Shown piece after piece: positions 1 through 8,411 of a stretch of DNA of 64,000 nt (the first letter of the stretch is position 1; each line of letters opens with the position of its first letter). The position numbers were made by a program, and so were the translations under genes. This DNA is from Cribrihabitans marinus (GTDB taxonomy: Bacteria; Pseudomonadota; Alphaproteobacteria; Rhodobacterales; Rhodobacteraceae): assembly GCF_900109035.1 (NCBI RefSeq), contig NZ_FNYD01000003.1:186001-250000 (forward strand). Reading direction: 5' to 3'. The notes below the pieces were generated by a model. It was not told the origin of the DNA. It did not search any database and was given only the letters and a program-made list of their open reading frames with translations.

Positions 1-32
1 GTCGAGGTAATCATCAACGTCTTGCGTGTCAT
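1..32 (-). CDS. 5' end of an unidentified protein (partial)
   Basis: An ATG on the minus strand at 32-30 opens a frame that runs off the left edge and encodes MTRKTLMITS. It is preceded by AAGGAG about eight bases upstream of the start, a very good ribosome-binding site, which is the main reason to call it. Ten residues are too few to identify the product. The next gene upstream on the same strand is the Omp85 barrel, 124 bases away. Confidence 0.45.
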   Translation of the reverse strand, partial: MTRKTLMITS

Positions 33-156
33 GATAGGATCTCCTTTCTGATCGCGTTGCGTTCACCATACCTACGCAACCCCCCCGCCCGGTGTTCCGA
101 AAGTTTTTCAAGAAATTTCCTGCCGGGGCGTCCGCCGGGCGCGCGCCGCGTGCCGG

Positions 157-1284
157 TCAGAACCTCTGCCCGACATAGACATAGACCACGTCATCGCCCT
201 CGTTGTTGCGCGACAGGTCGACCGAGAAATCCACCGGGAATTTCCGGGACACACGATAGCGCGCGCCCAGACCGACGGCACTGTGGGTGCCGTCCGCGTC
301 GAGATTGCCAAAGCTGTCGCCGACCCGGCCGGCGCCGCCGAACAGCACCGCGCCGAAGCGGTCGCCGAAGCGGTGACGATATTCCAGCTGCGCCGAAACC
401 GAGCGGCGGTCGAGGAACTGGGTGACCGAGAAACCGCGGAATCCGTCTGTGGCGCCCAGCGAGCACTGGTCGAAGAACGGTGTCTCATCCGACGCGCCGC
501 AGGCCGACAGGCGCCCGGCCAGAACGCCGTTGCTGCCAATGGGGCGATAGGCCGAGAAATTGGCATAGCCCTTCAGGTAATCGCCGGTCAGCCCGGTCAG
601 AGTGTGGTTCGACAGGGCCTCGGCATCGAGGACGAATCCGCGCGTGGGATAGATCGTGTCGTCGCGCCGATCCCAGGACGTCAACAGCCCGACACTGGCC
701 ACCTCGACGTTCAGGAACCGGTCGAATGGAGGGGGAATGGCCGGCAGGCCAGGGCCGTCGGGGGTGATGCTGGTGTCGAGATATCGGAGCGCCAGCCCGA
801 CCGAGAACTCTGGCGTGAACCCGTAGGAGAGGCTGGCGCGGGCGAAGCGCCCCTTCTGGCCGATCGGGATCTGGCCCAGACCGGTATAGAGATCATAGCG
901 GATGTCGGCCTCGGCAAAGAGCGACTCGATCTTCCAGCGGTTGTTGTCGAAGTAGAAATTGGCGGCCAGCCCGGCACCGCGCGACCCGTTGTCCGAGCGC
1001 AGACCGGCTATGCCGACCATGGACGGGTCCGACCCGGGATCCAGCGAGAACAGGTATCCCGCGCCCAGCACCAGCCCCGAGCCGACCGTGGGGTTGGAGA
1101 AGGGGATCGGCGCGACGATGACCGAGCCGTTGCGAAAGCCGACCGTCTCCTCTTTCGACGCGTCGTTCATGCCGCCGGTCTGGCTGTCGATGACGCCTGT
1201 AGCCGGCTCGGCAAGCAGGGGCAGGGCCGCGAGGGTCATCACCCAGCCCAGCAGGAATCCGGCAGATACGGTTGCCCTGGTCAT
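157..1284 (-). CDS. Omp85 (BamA/TamA)-family outer-membrane barrel without POTRA domains
   Basis: The 375-residue protein starts with a cleavable signal peptide (about residues 1-25, ending LPLLAEP). The rest is made of amphipathic beta strands and ends in a C-terminal phenylalanine (VGQRF), as outer-membrane barrels do. A GFRGF motif near residue 270 matches the (V/L)RG(F/Y) lid-loop motif of Omp85 proteins. There is no room for POTRA repeats, so this is a barrel-only surface-antigen D15 type, shorter than BamA (about 750-800 residues). The start has a GAGGAG ribosome site. It lies 55 bases downstream of the MscS gene on the same strand, so co-transcription and an envelope role are likely. 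The exact function of such short members is not established. Confidence 0.8.
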   Translation of the reverse strand: MTRATVSAGFLLGWVMTLAALPLLAEPATGVIDSQTGGMNDASKEETVGFRNGSVIVAPIPFSNPTVGSGLVLGAGYLFSLDPGSDPSMVGIAGLRSDNGSRGAGLAANFYFDNNRWKIESLFAEADIRYDLYTGLGQIPIGQKGRFARASLSYGFTPEFSVGLALRYLDTSITPDGPGLPAIPPPFDRFLNVEVASVGLLTSWDRRDDTIYPTRGFVLDAEALSNHTLTGLTGDYLKGYANFSAYRPIGSNGVLAGRLSACGASDETPFFDQCSLGATDGFRGFSVTQFLDRRSVSAQLEYRHRFGDRFGAVLFGGAGRVGDSFGNLDADGTHSAVGLGARYRVSRKFPVDFSVDLSRNNEGDDVVYVYVGQRF

Positions 1285-1339
1285 GCCCTCTCCTCGGCGG
1301 CTCCCGGTCTCGACGCCGCCGGGAACTCACGCCGGCCTG

Positions 1340-3583
1340 TCAGCCTTGCTGCTGCTGACTTGCCGCCGCGCCCCCGGCCGCGGCCGCCTTTTGCTCGTCG
1401 CTGAGGGATTCGGCATCCTCCAGCCCCGGTATGGCCACGCGCACCTCGCGGCGGGCAAAGTCGATGCCGGCCTCGTTGAAGGCGTTCTTGACCCGGTTGT
1501 AGATCTCCTTGCGGATGGTGAACTGGGTGCCCGGCTTGGCCATGAACTTGCCGCGGATGATCATGCCCACATCGTCGAAATCGAACACGCCCTGGCTCTT
1601 GAACGGTTGCAGGAACCCGTCCTTGTGCACCGGATCCTCGATCATTTCCGCGCCGATCTTCTTGAAGATCTTCTTGACCTTGTTGGGGTCGGTGTCGAAG
1701 GGCACGGTGAATTTCAGCTTCATGATCACCCAGTCGCGGCTGTAATTGGTCAGCTTCTGGATCTCGCCATAGGGGATCGTGTGCACCGCGCCGCGATGGT
1801 GGCGCAGTTGCATGGACCGGATCGAGATCTTCTCGACCGTGCCCATCGTGCCGCCCACATCGACATATTCGCCCACGCGGAAGGCATCGTCGATCAGGAA
1901 GAAGATGCCGCCGACGATGTCCGACACCAGCTTCTGCGCGCCGAAGCCGATGGCCAGACCCAGGATGCCGGCACCGGCCAGCAGCGGGGTGATGTCCAGC
2001 CCCAGCGCGCCCAGCGCGAGCAGGGTGAAGATGACCGCGATGGCCACCTGCGCGGTGATGCGCAGCAGCGGCAGGACCGTCGCCAGCCGCGAGCCGCCCG
2101 CGCCGCCACCTTCTCCGGCTTCCTCGTCCTGGGTCTGCGCCGCGGTCTGCTCCTTGGCGAGCCTGCGGTTGATCCAGAGCGAGACGACCTCGTTGAGGAT
2201 ATAGCCGAAGGCCAGGATCATCAGCGCCTGGATCACCGCCCCGCCGGACTCGGTGCCGGCCCCGGCGACATTGCGCAGGTCGATCTCCCAGGCGTTCGCG
2301 ATCATCAGGATCACGAACACCCCGGCGATCACCCGGCCGATGCGGATATAGCTGCGCTTGGTGGATTTGTAGGCCCGCTCGGCCACCGGCCCGGTGCCGA
2401 TCATCGGCGGCTGCAGGTGCCGCACCAGCCCGCGGATCAGCGTGTCGATGGCCGGCGCCATCAGCAACCAGAACATGGTGGTGAAATGCGGCGCCTTGAG
2501 CGCCAGCAGCTGCAGCGTCTGTGGGTTGCCCATGCCGATCAGCGTCTCGACCAGCAGCCAGGTCAGCGCGGTCACCACGAGCGCGAAGTAGGGATAGCTG
2601 TAGGCGACCTTCTCATCCCATTCCGTGCGGTCCGGGTCGCGGCCGCGCATCATGTCGCGCAGCCCGTCACGGGCGGTCCAGGCGATGATCCCGATATAGA
2701 CATGGATCGAGGTGTTGAGCCAGAAGCCGAGCCGCATCTCGCCCGGCGGAACGCCGTTCAGCGCATTGAACCCAAGGATCCAGAGCGTGAAGCCGATCAG
2801 GAAGAACAGGCCGATCTGGTTTCGATGCAGGTAACTGGCCCAGTGATCGTCGATGCTCACCAGGCGGATGCTCGGCTGTTTCGGGGCCAGGATGAACCGG
2901 GAGATGGCGGCCCCGAGACGCGGCAGCAGGATCAGGTAGAAGACGAAGGGCGCGGCATAGGCGATTTCCTGCGCCGACAGGATCTGCCGCCCCACGACCC
3001 GCAGGACGACCCAGAAGACGATCAGGCCAAGCACTTCGCGGCACAGGCGGCGGAACAGGAACCGCAGGGCACCGCGCAGGTCCGAGTCGTCGGCGGGCTT
3101 GGCCCGGGTGTGCCAGTCCCGCGTGAGATAGACGGCCAGACGTTCCGCGGCATAACCCACCGCAAGGATCAGGGCGGTCAGCCCGAACAGGCGCAGCAAT
3201 CCGCTGCCGCCGAAGGTCGACCCGAAATTGGCGAAGGACTCGCCCAGCTTGGCGAACAGGGTCGGCACGGCGGCCAGGGCGGCGGTCCAGTTGGCCAGCA
3301 GCGCGGTGCCGATTGCGCCGATCCGGGCGATCAGCCCCTCGTTCTCGGTCACGACCTCGGCGCGCTCGGCCGCGACCGCGTCCAGCCGGTCCAGCAGCAG
3401 CGCCCGCACCTGGTCATCCGACAGGCGGGCGACCAGACCATCCACCATCTCCGGTGTCAGATCCTCGGGAACGCTGGGCGCGGCGACGGTTTCCGAACCG
3501 GTGTCGGCAGTTTGCGCCAGCACCGGGGCGCATAGGCTCAGAGCCAGCAGAAGCGCTGCTACCCTGGAGAACAGTCGGATCAT
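1340..3583 (-). CDS. large MscS-family mechanosensitive channel
   Basis: The 747-residue inner-membrane protein has an N-terminal signal peptide (MIRLFSRVAALLLALSLCAP), a periplasmic helical region and about ten membrane segments. The C-terminal MscS core spans roughly residues 520-700, with the pore helix (LAIGFGAQKLVSDIVGG) and the beta domain (DDAFRVGEYVDV). Small MscS is about 286 residues, so this is an extended MscK/YbdG-like type that should open on osmotic downshock. The start at 3583 was chosen because the signal peptide begins there and GAGGGA lies upstream. The frame continues further upstream without a start codon that has ribosome-site support. The C-terminal tail is Ala/Gln-rich (AAAAGGAAASQQQQG). 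The Omp85 barrel follows on the same strand. Confidence 0.9.
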   Translation of the reverse strand: MIRLFSRVAALLLALSLCAPVLAQTADTGSETVAAPSVPEDLTPEMVDGLVARLSDDQVRALLLDRLDAVAAERAEVVTENEGLIARIGAIGTALLANWTAALAAVPTLFAKLGESFANFGSTFGGSGLLRLFGLTALILAVGYAAERLAVYLTRDWHTRAKPADDSDLRGALRFLFRRLCREVLGLIVFWVVLRVVGRQILSAQEIAYAAPFVFYLILLPRLGAAISRFILAPKQPSIRLVSIDDHWASYLHRNQIGLFFLIGFTLWILGFNALNGVPPGEMRLGFWLNTSIHVYIGIIAWTARDGLRDMMRGRDPDRTEWDEKVAYSYPYFALVVTALTWLLVETLIGMGNPQTLQLLALKAPHFTTMFWLLMAPAIDTLIRGLVRHLQPPMIGTGPVAERAYKSTKRSYIRIGRVIAGVFVILMIANAWEIDLRNVAGAGTESGGAVIQALMILAFGYILNEVVSLWINRRLAKEQTAAQTQDEEAGEGGGAGGSRLATVLPLLRITAQVAIAVIFTLLALGALGLDITPLLAGAGILGLAIGFGAQKLVSDIVGGIFFLIDDAFRVGEYVDVGGTMGTVEKISIRSMQLRHHRGAVHTIPYGEIQKLTNYSRDWVIMKLKFTVPFDTDPNKVKKIFKKIGAEMIEDPVHKDGFLQPFKSQGVFDFDDVGMIIRGKFMAKPGTQFTIRKEIYNRVKNAFNEAGIDFARREVRVAIPGLEDAESLSDEQKAAAAGGAAASQQQQG

Positions 3584-3664
3584 TTTTCGTCCCTCGGCAT
3601 ATTGTTTTGCCGCAGACGTTACTGGAGCGCTTTGTGTCTGCCTAGCCTTCGACCTGATTTGGCG

Positions 3665-3693
3665 AAAAAAAAGGCCGAGCACTAAGCTCGGCC
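3665..3693 (-). terminator. Rho-independent terminator
   Basis: On the minus strand GGCCGAGC, loop TTAGT, GCTCGGCC is followed directly by eight T. The stem is perfect. It would end the candidate small RNA and any read-through from the LysR gene, and it separates both from mscS. Confidence 0.85.
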
Positions 3694-3746
3694 GAAGTCC
3701 AACAGGGAGGTATGAAGATGATGAGCGTTTCCGCGTCATCGCCTTC
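3665..3746 (-). ncRNA. candidate trans-acting small RNA with anti-Shine-Dalgarno linker
   Basis: Read on the minus strand, this stretch has the layout of a bacterial small RNA. A promoter (TTGATT, 17 bases, TATTTA) predicts a start near 3746. A 5' hairpin follows (3740-3720: GATGA/TCATC plus GCG/CGC closed by a GAAA tetraloop). Next is an unpaired pyrimidine-rich linker containing CCTCCCTGTTGGACTT (3710-3695). It ends in a perfect 8-bp terminator hairpin with a run of eight T. The linker is complementary to an AACAGGGAGG-type ribosome site. It sits between LysR (stop 3834) and mscS (start 3583). The layout is seen in the sequence. The function is inferred and I could not match it to a named RNA family. 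Confidence 0.55.
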
Positions 3747-3753
3747 ACGGGAC

Positions 3754-3782
3754 TAAATATGAGGCAGGAGTCGGACAATCAA
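3754..3782 (-). promoter_or_regulatory. sigma-70-type promoter of the candidate small RNA
   Basis: On the minus strand TTGATT (3782-3777) and TATTTA (3759-3754) are separated by exactly 17 bases. It lies in the gap after the LysR stop codon, so the small RNA would be an independent transcription unit and not a processed 3' end. Confidence 0.5.
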
Positions 3783-3833
3783 GGTTTTTGACGTCGCACG
3801 GGAGGCATTTCGGATATGCGTTGCACGCATGGC

Positions 3834-4739
3834 TCAGGGGGTGGCCAACTCCTTGAGCTTCTTGCGATAGGCGATGATCTCTTCCTGCACGAAGTCGCGG
3901 AAGGTCGCGATGCGCTTGGAATGGCGCAGTTCCTCGGGGTAGGCCAGATAGACCGGCACCTCGGCCGAGGATATGTCGGGCAGGACCTGGACCAGGTTCG
4001 GAAAGCCCTGGGTGACATAGTCGGGCAGGACACCGATGCCGAGGTCGTTGATCGCCCCCTGGAGCACCCCGGCATAGTTGTTGACGGTCAGCAGCGACGA
4101 GGGGTTGTGCGTCATCAGGTGCTGCACCAGCGTGGCCGAGGCAGACACCTGCGCCGATGACGGGCTCTGGCAGACCAGGCGGTGGGCGCTGATGTCGCTG
4201 ATGTCCTGCGGGGCGCCGAACCGCTCGATATAGCTGTTCGAGGCGTAAAGCTGGATGCGGACGCTCATCAGGCGCTTGCGCACCAGGTCGGCCTGGCTGG
4301 GCTCTTTCATGCGGATCGCCACATCGGCCTCGCGCATGGGCAGGTCGAGAACGCGCTCTTCCAGCATCAGGTCGACGCGCAGGTTGGGATATTTCTCGTA
4401 GAGTTTGGCCAGCCGCGGCGCCAGCCACAGCGTTCCGAACCCGTAGGTCGTGGTGACGCGCAGCTCGCCGAACACCTCTTCCTCGCTGTCGCGGATCCGC
4501 GCCGAGGCGGTGTCCAGCCGCCGGGACATGGCCGAGGTCGCGTCGAACAGCAATTCGCCCTGTTCGGTGAGAATCAGCCCCCGCGCATGGCGGTGGAACA
4601 GGGTGGCGTTGAGCGATTCCTCAAGCGCGCGGATCTGCCGGCTGACGGCGGGTTGCGACAGGTTCAGCTTGTCACCGGCATGGGTGAGGCTGCCGGCATC
4701 GGCCACCGCGTGGAATATTCTGAGCTTGTCCCAATCCAT
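3834..4739 (-). CDS. LysR-family transcriptional regulator
   Basis: The 301-residue protein has the usual LysR layout: an N-terminal winged helix-turn-helix (about residues 2-60, with SLTHAGDKLNLSQPAVSRQI) and a periplasmic-binding-protein-like effector domain (about 92-295). It is divergent from the indolepyruvate ferredoxin oxidoreductase gene across a 168-base region holding two inverted repeats. By the usual LysR arrangement it probably controls that gene and itself. The effector is unknown; an aryl pyruvate or aromatic amino acid is a guess from context. Confidence 0.92.
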   Translation of the reverse strand: MDWDKLRIFHAVADAGSLTHAGDKLNLSQPAVSRQIRALEESLNATLFHRHARGLILTEQGELLFDATSAMSRRLDTASARIRDSEEEVFGELRVTTTYGFGTLWLAPRLAKLYEKYPNLRVDLMLEERVLDLPMREADVAIRMKEPSQADLVRKRLMSVRIQLYASNSYIERFGAPQDISDISAHRLVCQSPSSAQVSASATLVQHLMTHNPSSLLTVNNYAGVLQGAINDLGIGVLPDYVTQGFPNLVQVLPDISSAEVPVYLAYPEELRHSKRIATFRDFVQEEIIAYRKKLKELATP

Positions 4740-4795
4740 CCCTGAAACTTTCGATCTTTTGGCGCAGCCCTATATGAAAGGTATCGTCAAAGCCA

Positions 4796-4861
4796 TATTC
4801 AACCGGGCCCGAATAGCGGAATAAATAAAATACCGGGTGGTAAGGTCAATATAGGTGACCT
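4796..4861. promoter_or_regulatory. two inverted repeats between lysR and the indolepyruvate oxidoreductase gene
   Basis: The first repeat is TATTC-N10-GAATA (4796-4815), which fits the LysR box pattern of a dyad with T and A about 11 bases apart. The second is AGGTCA-N7-TGACCT (4843-4861), lying 46 bases before the oxidoreductase start. They are the only clear dyads in the divergent region and are plausible regulator sites. Which protein binds each is not shown by the sequence. Confidence 0.4.
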
Positions 4862-4907
4862 ATTATCGGTGAAATTCCGCATGGCAATCCGACGTGGGAG
4901 GCGTCCG

Positions 4908-7900
4908 ATGACTCAGCACAAGATCTCGCTCAATGACCGGTTCGATCTGGAGCAGTCGCCGGTCCTGCTCAACGGCACGCAGGCGCTGGTGCGGCTGATG
5001 CTGATGCAGAAGGCACGCGACACGTCCGCCGGGCTGAACACCGCCGGCCTCGTCACCGGGTATCGCGGCTCGCCGCTGGGCGCGGTGGACCTGCAGATGA
5101 CCAAGGCGCGCAAGCACCTGGATGCAGCCGACGTCACCTTTCAATACGGTCTGAACGAGGATCTGGCGGCCACCGCGCTCTGGGGCAGCCAGCAGGCCGG
5201 GCTGCGCGGCGACGGCAAGTATGACGGCGTGTTCGGCCTGTGGTACGGCAAGGGGCCGGGCGTCGACCGTTCGGGCGACGTGATGCGCCACGCCAACATG
5301 GCCGGCACCGCCCAGCATGGCGGCGTGCTGATGGCGATGGGCGACGACCACACCGGCGAAAGCTCGACCGTGCTGCACCAGTCGGAATGGGCGCTGGTCG
5401 ATGCGTATATGCCGGTGGTCAGCCCCGCCGGCGTGCAGGAGATCCTGGATTACGGCATCTACGGCTTCGCGCTCAGCCGGTTTTCCGGGCTGTGGGTCGG
5501 GCTGAAGACCATGAAGGACACGATCGAGGTGACCTCGGTGGTGGATGGCGACCCGAACCGGATGCAGCTGGTCGCGCCGGAGTTTGCCATGCCAGAGGGC
5601 GGACTGAACATCCGCCTGGGCGACACGCCGCACCTGCAGGAGGCGCGGATCATCGACCACAAGCGCTTTGCCGCCGAGGCGTTCAGCCGCGCAAACGGCA
5701 TGGACAAGCGCGTCTGGGGCAAGCCGGGCGCCAAGATCGGCCTGGTCGCGGCCGGCAAGAACTGGCTCGACCTGGAACATGCGCTGAGGCTGCTGAACAT
5801 CAGCGAGGGCGAGGCCGAGCGGCTGGGCATCACCACCTACAAGGTCGGCCAGACCTTTCCGCTGGACATGCAGGGCTTCCACGACTGGGCCGAGGGGCTG
5901 GACCTGATCGTCATCGTCGAGGAAAAGCGCAAGCTGATCGAGGTGCAGGTCAAGGAGGCCATCTTCGACGACCGCCGCGGCCGCCGGGTCTATGGCTGGT
6001 ACAAGGGCGGCGCCGGGGGCATGCACCGCGACGAACTGTTCCCGACCCGCGGCGCGCTGGATCCGATCCTGATCGCCGAGAAGCTGGGCGAGATCCTGAT
6101 CGAGGAGGGGCGCGAGACCGACGGGATCCGCGCGGGCCTGTCCACGCTGGCCGATGCGCGCCGCAACGACAATGCCGAGGAGATCGCCGCGCGGCTGCCC
6201 TATTTCTGCGCCGGCTGCCCGCATAACAGCTCGACCAAGCTGCCCGATGGCAGCCGCGCCTATGCCGGGATCGGCTGTCACTACATGGTGCAGTGGATGG
6301 ACCGCGAGACGACCGGGTTCACCCATATGGGCGGCGAGGGCGTCAACTGGGTCGGCGAGGCGCCGTTCTCGACCACCGAGCACGTGTTCCAGAACCTGGG
6401 CGACGGCACCTACAACCATTCGGGCGTGCAGGCGATCCGGGCGGCGCTCGCCGCCGGCACCAACATCACCTACAAGATCCTGTTCAACGACGCCGTGGCG
6501 ATGACCGGCGGCCAGCCCAACGAGGGCGACCTGAGCGCGCCGCAGATCGTCGCCGAGCTCAAGGCGATGGGCGTCAAGGAGATCGCGGTCGTCTATGACG
6601 ACAAGGAGGACGTCGAGAAATCGGCCTTCCCCCCGGGCGTGCCGTTCCACGAGCGGGCCGGCCTGATGGAGGTCCAGGAGAAGTTTCGCGAAATCAAGGG
6701 CGTCTCGGCCATCGTCTACATCCAGACCTGTGCCGCCGAGAAGCGCCGCCGCCGCAAGCGCGGCACCTTCCCGGACCCCGACAAGCGCGTGTTCATCAAC
6801 ACCGATATCTGCGAGGGCTGTGGCGATTGCGGGGTTCAGTCGAACTGCGTCGCCATCGTGCCGAAAGAGACCGAGCTGGGCCGCAAGCGGGCCATCGACC
6901 AGTCGGCCTGCAACAAGGACTTCTCCTGCCTCAAGGGGTTCTGCCCGTCCTTCGTGACGCTGGAGGGTGCCAAGATCCGCAAGGAGGCCACGACCGACCT
7001 GGACCTGCCGCACCTGCCGCAGCCCGACCTGCCCGAGATCGACGGCACGCATAACGTGGTGATCACCGGCGTCGGCGGCACCGGGGTGGTGACCATCGGC
7101 GCGATCCTGGCGCAGGCCGCGCAGCTCGACGGCAAGGGCGCGGGCATGATGGAGATGGCCGGTCTGGCGCAGAAGGGCGGCGCGGTGCATATCCACTGCC
7201 GGCTGGCCGAGAAGCCCGGCGACATCAGCGCCATCCGCGTCGCCACCGGCGAGGCGCATGCGCTGATCGGCGGCGACCTGGTGGTGTCGGCCGGGGCCAA
7301 GACCCTGGGGCTGACCGCCACCGGCAAGACCGGCGCGGTTGTCAACAGCCACGAGATCATCACCGGGGATTTCACCCGCGACACCGAGTTCACCATCCCC
7401 GCCGACCGCCTGTCGCTGGCGCTTCAGGCGCGGATGAAGGACCGGGTGGACCTGTTCGACGCCTCGGAACTGGCGCGCGCGGTGATGGGCGATTCGATCT
7501 TCTCCAACATGATGATCTTCGGCGCGGCCTGGCAGCGCGGTCTGCTGCCGGTCAGCCACAAGGCGATCATGGACGCGATCGAGCTGAACGGCGCCGCGGT
7601 CGAGCGCAACATGCGCGCCTTCGAGATCGGCCGCTGGGCGGTGCTGCACCCGCAGGACGCCGAGAAGATCCTGACCCCCAACGTGGTGGACAAGCCCAGG
7701 ACGCTGGACGAGCGCATCGCCTATCGCGCCGAACACCTGGAGGCGTATCAGGGCAAGCGTCTGGCCAAGCGCTATCTCAAGATGCTGGACGGCATCACCG
7801 ACAAGGACCTGAAAGAGGCTGTCGCGCTGGGCTATCACAAGCTTCTGGCCTACAAGGACGAGTACGAGGTCGCCCGCCTGATGCTGGACAGCCGCGACAA

Positions 7901-8327
7901 GGCGCAGGCCGAGTTCGATGGCGATCTGAAGATGACCTTCCACCTGGCGCCGCCGATCCTTGGCGGCACCGGCCCGGACGGCCGCCCGAAGAAGCGCGAA
8001 TTCGGCGAGTGGATGCTGCGGCCGATGAAGCTGCTGGCGCGGATGAAGGCATTGCGCGGCACGCCGCTGGACATCTTTGGCTATTCCGCGGAGCGCCGGA
8101 TGGAACGCGCGCTGATCAAGCAATACGAGGCCGACATGGCCGAAGTGCTGCCCAAGGTCACGCCCGAGACGGTCGAGATCGCCGCCGCGCTGGCCCGCCT
8201 GCCGCTGGACATCCGCGGCTTCGGCCCGATCAAGCAGGCCAACGAGGCCAAGGCGGCAAAACGGCGCGAGGAACTGCTGGCGGCGTTCCGGCAGGGCGGA
8301 GGCGGTTTGCGCAAGGCGGCGGAGTGA
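4908..8327 (+). CDS. indolepyruvate ferredoxin oxidoreductase, alpha and beta parts fused
   Basis: The 1139-residue cytoplasmic enzyme oxidatively decarboxylates aryl pyruvates such as indolepyruvate or phenylpyruvate to aryl-acetyl-CoA, reducing ferredoxin, during aromatic amino acid breakdown. In order it has the N-terminal pyruvate-ferredoxin-oxidoreductase domain, a thiamine-diphosphate domain (around residues 420-560, GIGCHYMVQWMD and GGEGVNW), cysteine clusters for Fe-S centres (about 635-685, CEGCGDCGVQSNC and CNKDFSCLKGFCP), and the gamma-type domain (from about 716, GVGGTGVVTIG). Archaeal enzymes carry these on two chains (IorA and IorB), and fusion is common in proteobacteria. The start at 4908 was chosen for GGGAGG seven bases upstream; a GTG at 4869 is in frame but poorer. 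It is divergent from LysR. Confidence 0.93.
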   Translation: MTQHKISLNDRFDLEQSPVLLNGTQALVRLMLMQKARDTSAGLNTAGLVTGYRGSPLGAVDLQMTKARKHLDAADVTFQYGLNEDLAATALWGSQQAGLRGDGKYDGVFGLWYGKGPGVDRSGDVMRHANMAGTAQHGGVLMAMGDDHTGESSTVLHQSEWALVDAYMPVVSPAGVQEILDYGIYGFALSRFSGLWVGLKTMKDTIEVTSVVDGDPNRMQLVAPEFAMPEGGLNIRLGDTPHLQEARIIDHKRFAAEAFSRANGMDKRVWGKPGAKIGLVAAGKNWLDLEHALRLLNISEGEAERLGITTYKVGQTFPLDMQGFHDWAEGLDLIVIVEEKRKLIEVQVKEAIFDDRRGRRVYGWYKGGAGGMHRDELFPTRGALDPILIAEKLGEILIEEGRETDGIRAGLSTLADARRNDNAEEIAARLPYFCAGCPHNSSTKLPDGSRAYAGIGCHYMVQWMDRETTGFTHMGGEGVNWVGEAPFSTTEHVFQNLGDGTYNHSGVQAIRAALAAGTNITYKILFNDAVAMTGGQPNEGDLSAPQIVAELKAMGVKEIAVVYDDKEDVEKSAFPPGVPFHERAGLMEVQEKFREIKGVSAIVYIQTCAAEKRRRRKRGTFPDPDKRVFINTDICEGCGDCGVQSNCVAIVPKETELGRKRAIDQSACNKDFSCLKGFCPSFVTLEGAKIRKEATTDLDLPHLPQPDLPEIDGTHNVVITGVGGTGVVTIGAILAQAAQLDGKGAGMMEMAGLAQKGGAVHIHCRLAEKPGDISAIRVATGEAHALIGGDLVVSAGAKTLGLTATGKTGAVVNSHEIITGDFTRDTEFTIPADRLSLALQARMKDRVDLFDASELARAVMGDSIFSNMMIFGAAWQRGLLPVSHKAIMDAIELNGAAVERNMRAFEIGRWAVLHPQDAEKILTPNVVDKPRTLDERIAYRAEHLEAYQGKRLAKRYLKMLDGITDKDLKEAVALGYHKLLAYKDEYEVARLMLDSRDKAQAEFDGDLKMTFHLAPPILGGTGPDGRPKKREFGEWMLRPMKLLARMKALRGTPLDIFGYSAERRMERALIKQYEADMAEVLPKVTPETVEIAAALARLPLDIRGFGPIKQANEAKAAKRREELLAAFRQGGGGLRKAAE

Positions 8328-8411
8328 TCCGTCACGAAACCGTCACGGACCCTGTGCAATAGCTGAGGTCATTGCTAAACCTCGGGAAAACGCCCGGGTC
8401 CGGACCTGCCG

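Noticed and set aside
959-3535. A long plus-strand open frame opposite the Omp85 and MscS genes
   Set aside because: It is antisense to two well-supported genes, has low-complexity His/Asp/Gly/Gln-rich content and no recognisable domain; it arises from high GC content.
3712-3756. A plus-strand peptide of 12-14 codons (MKMMSVSASSPSRD) after AGGGAGG
   Set aside because: It is the exact reverse complement of the candidate small RNA; the A tract and hairpin make sense as a minus-strand terminator, and no plus-strand gene or promoter goes with it.
4863-8123. A 1086-codon minus-strand frame opposite the indolepyruvate oxidoreductase
   Set aside because: The translation is a mirror of GC-biased codons with no motif, and it lies inside a gene with clear thiamine and Fe-S motifs.
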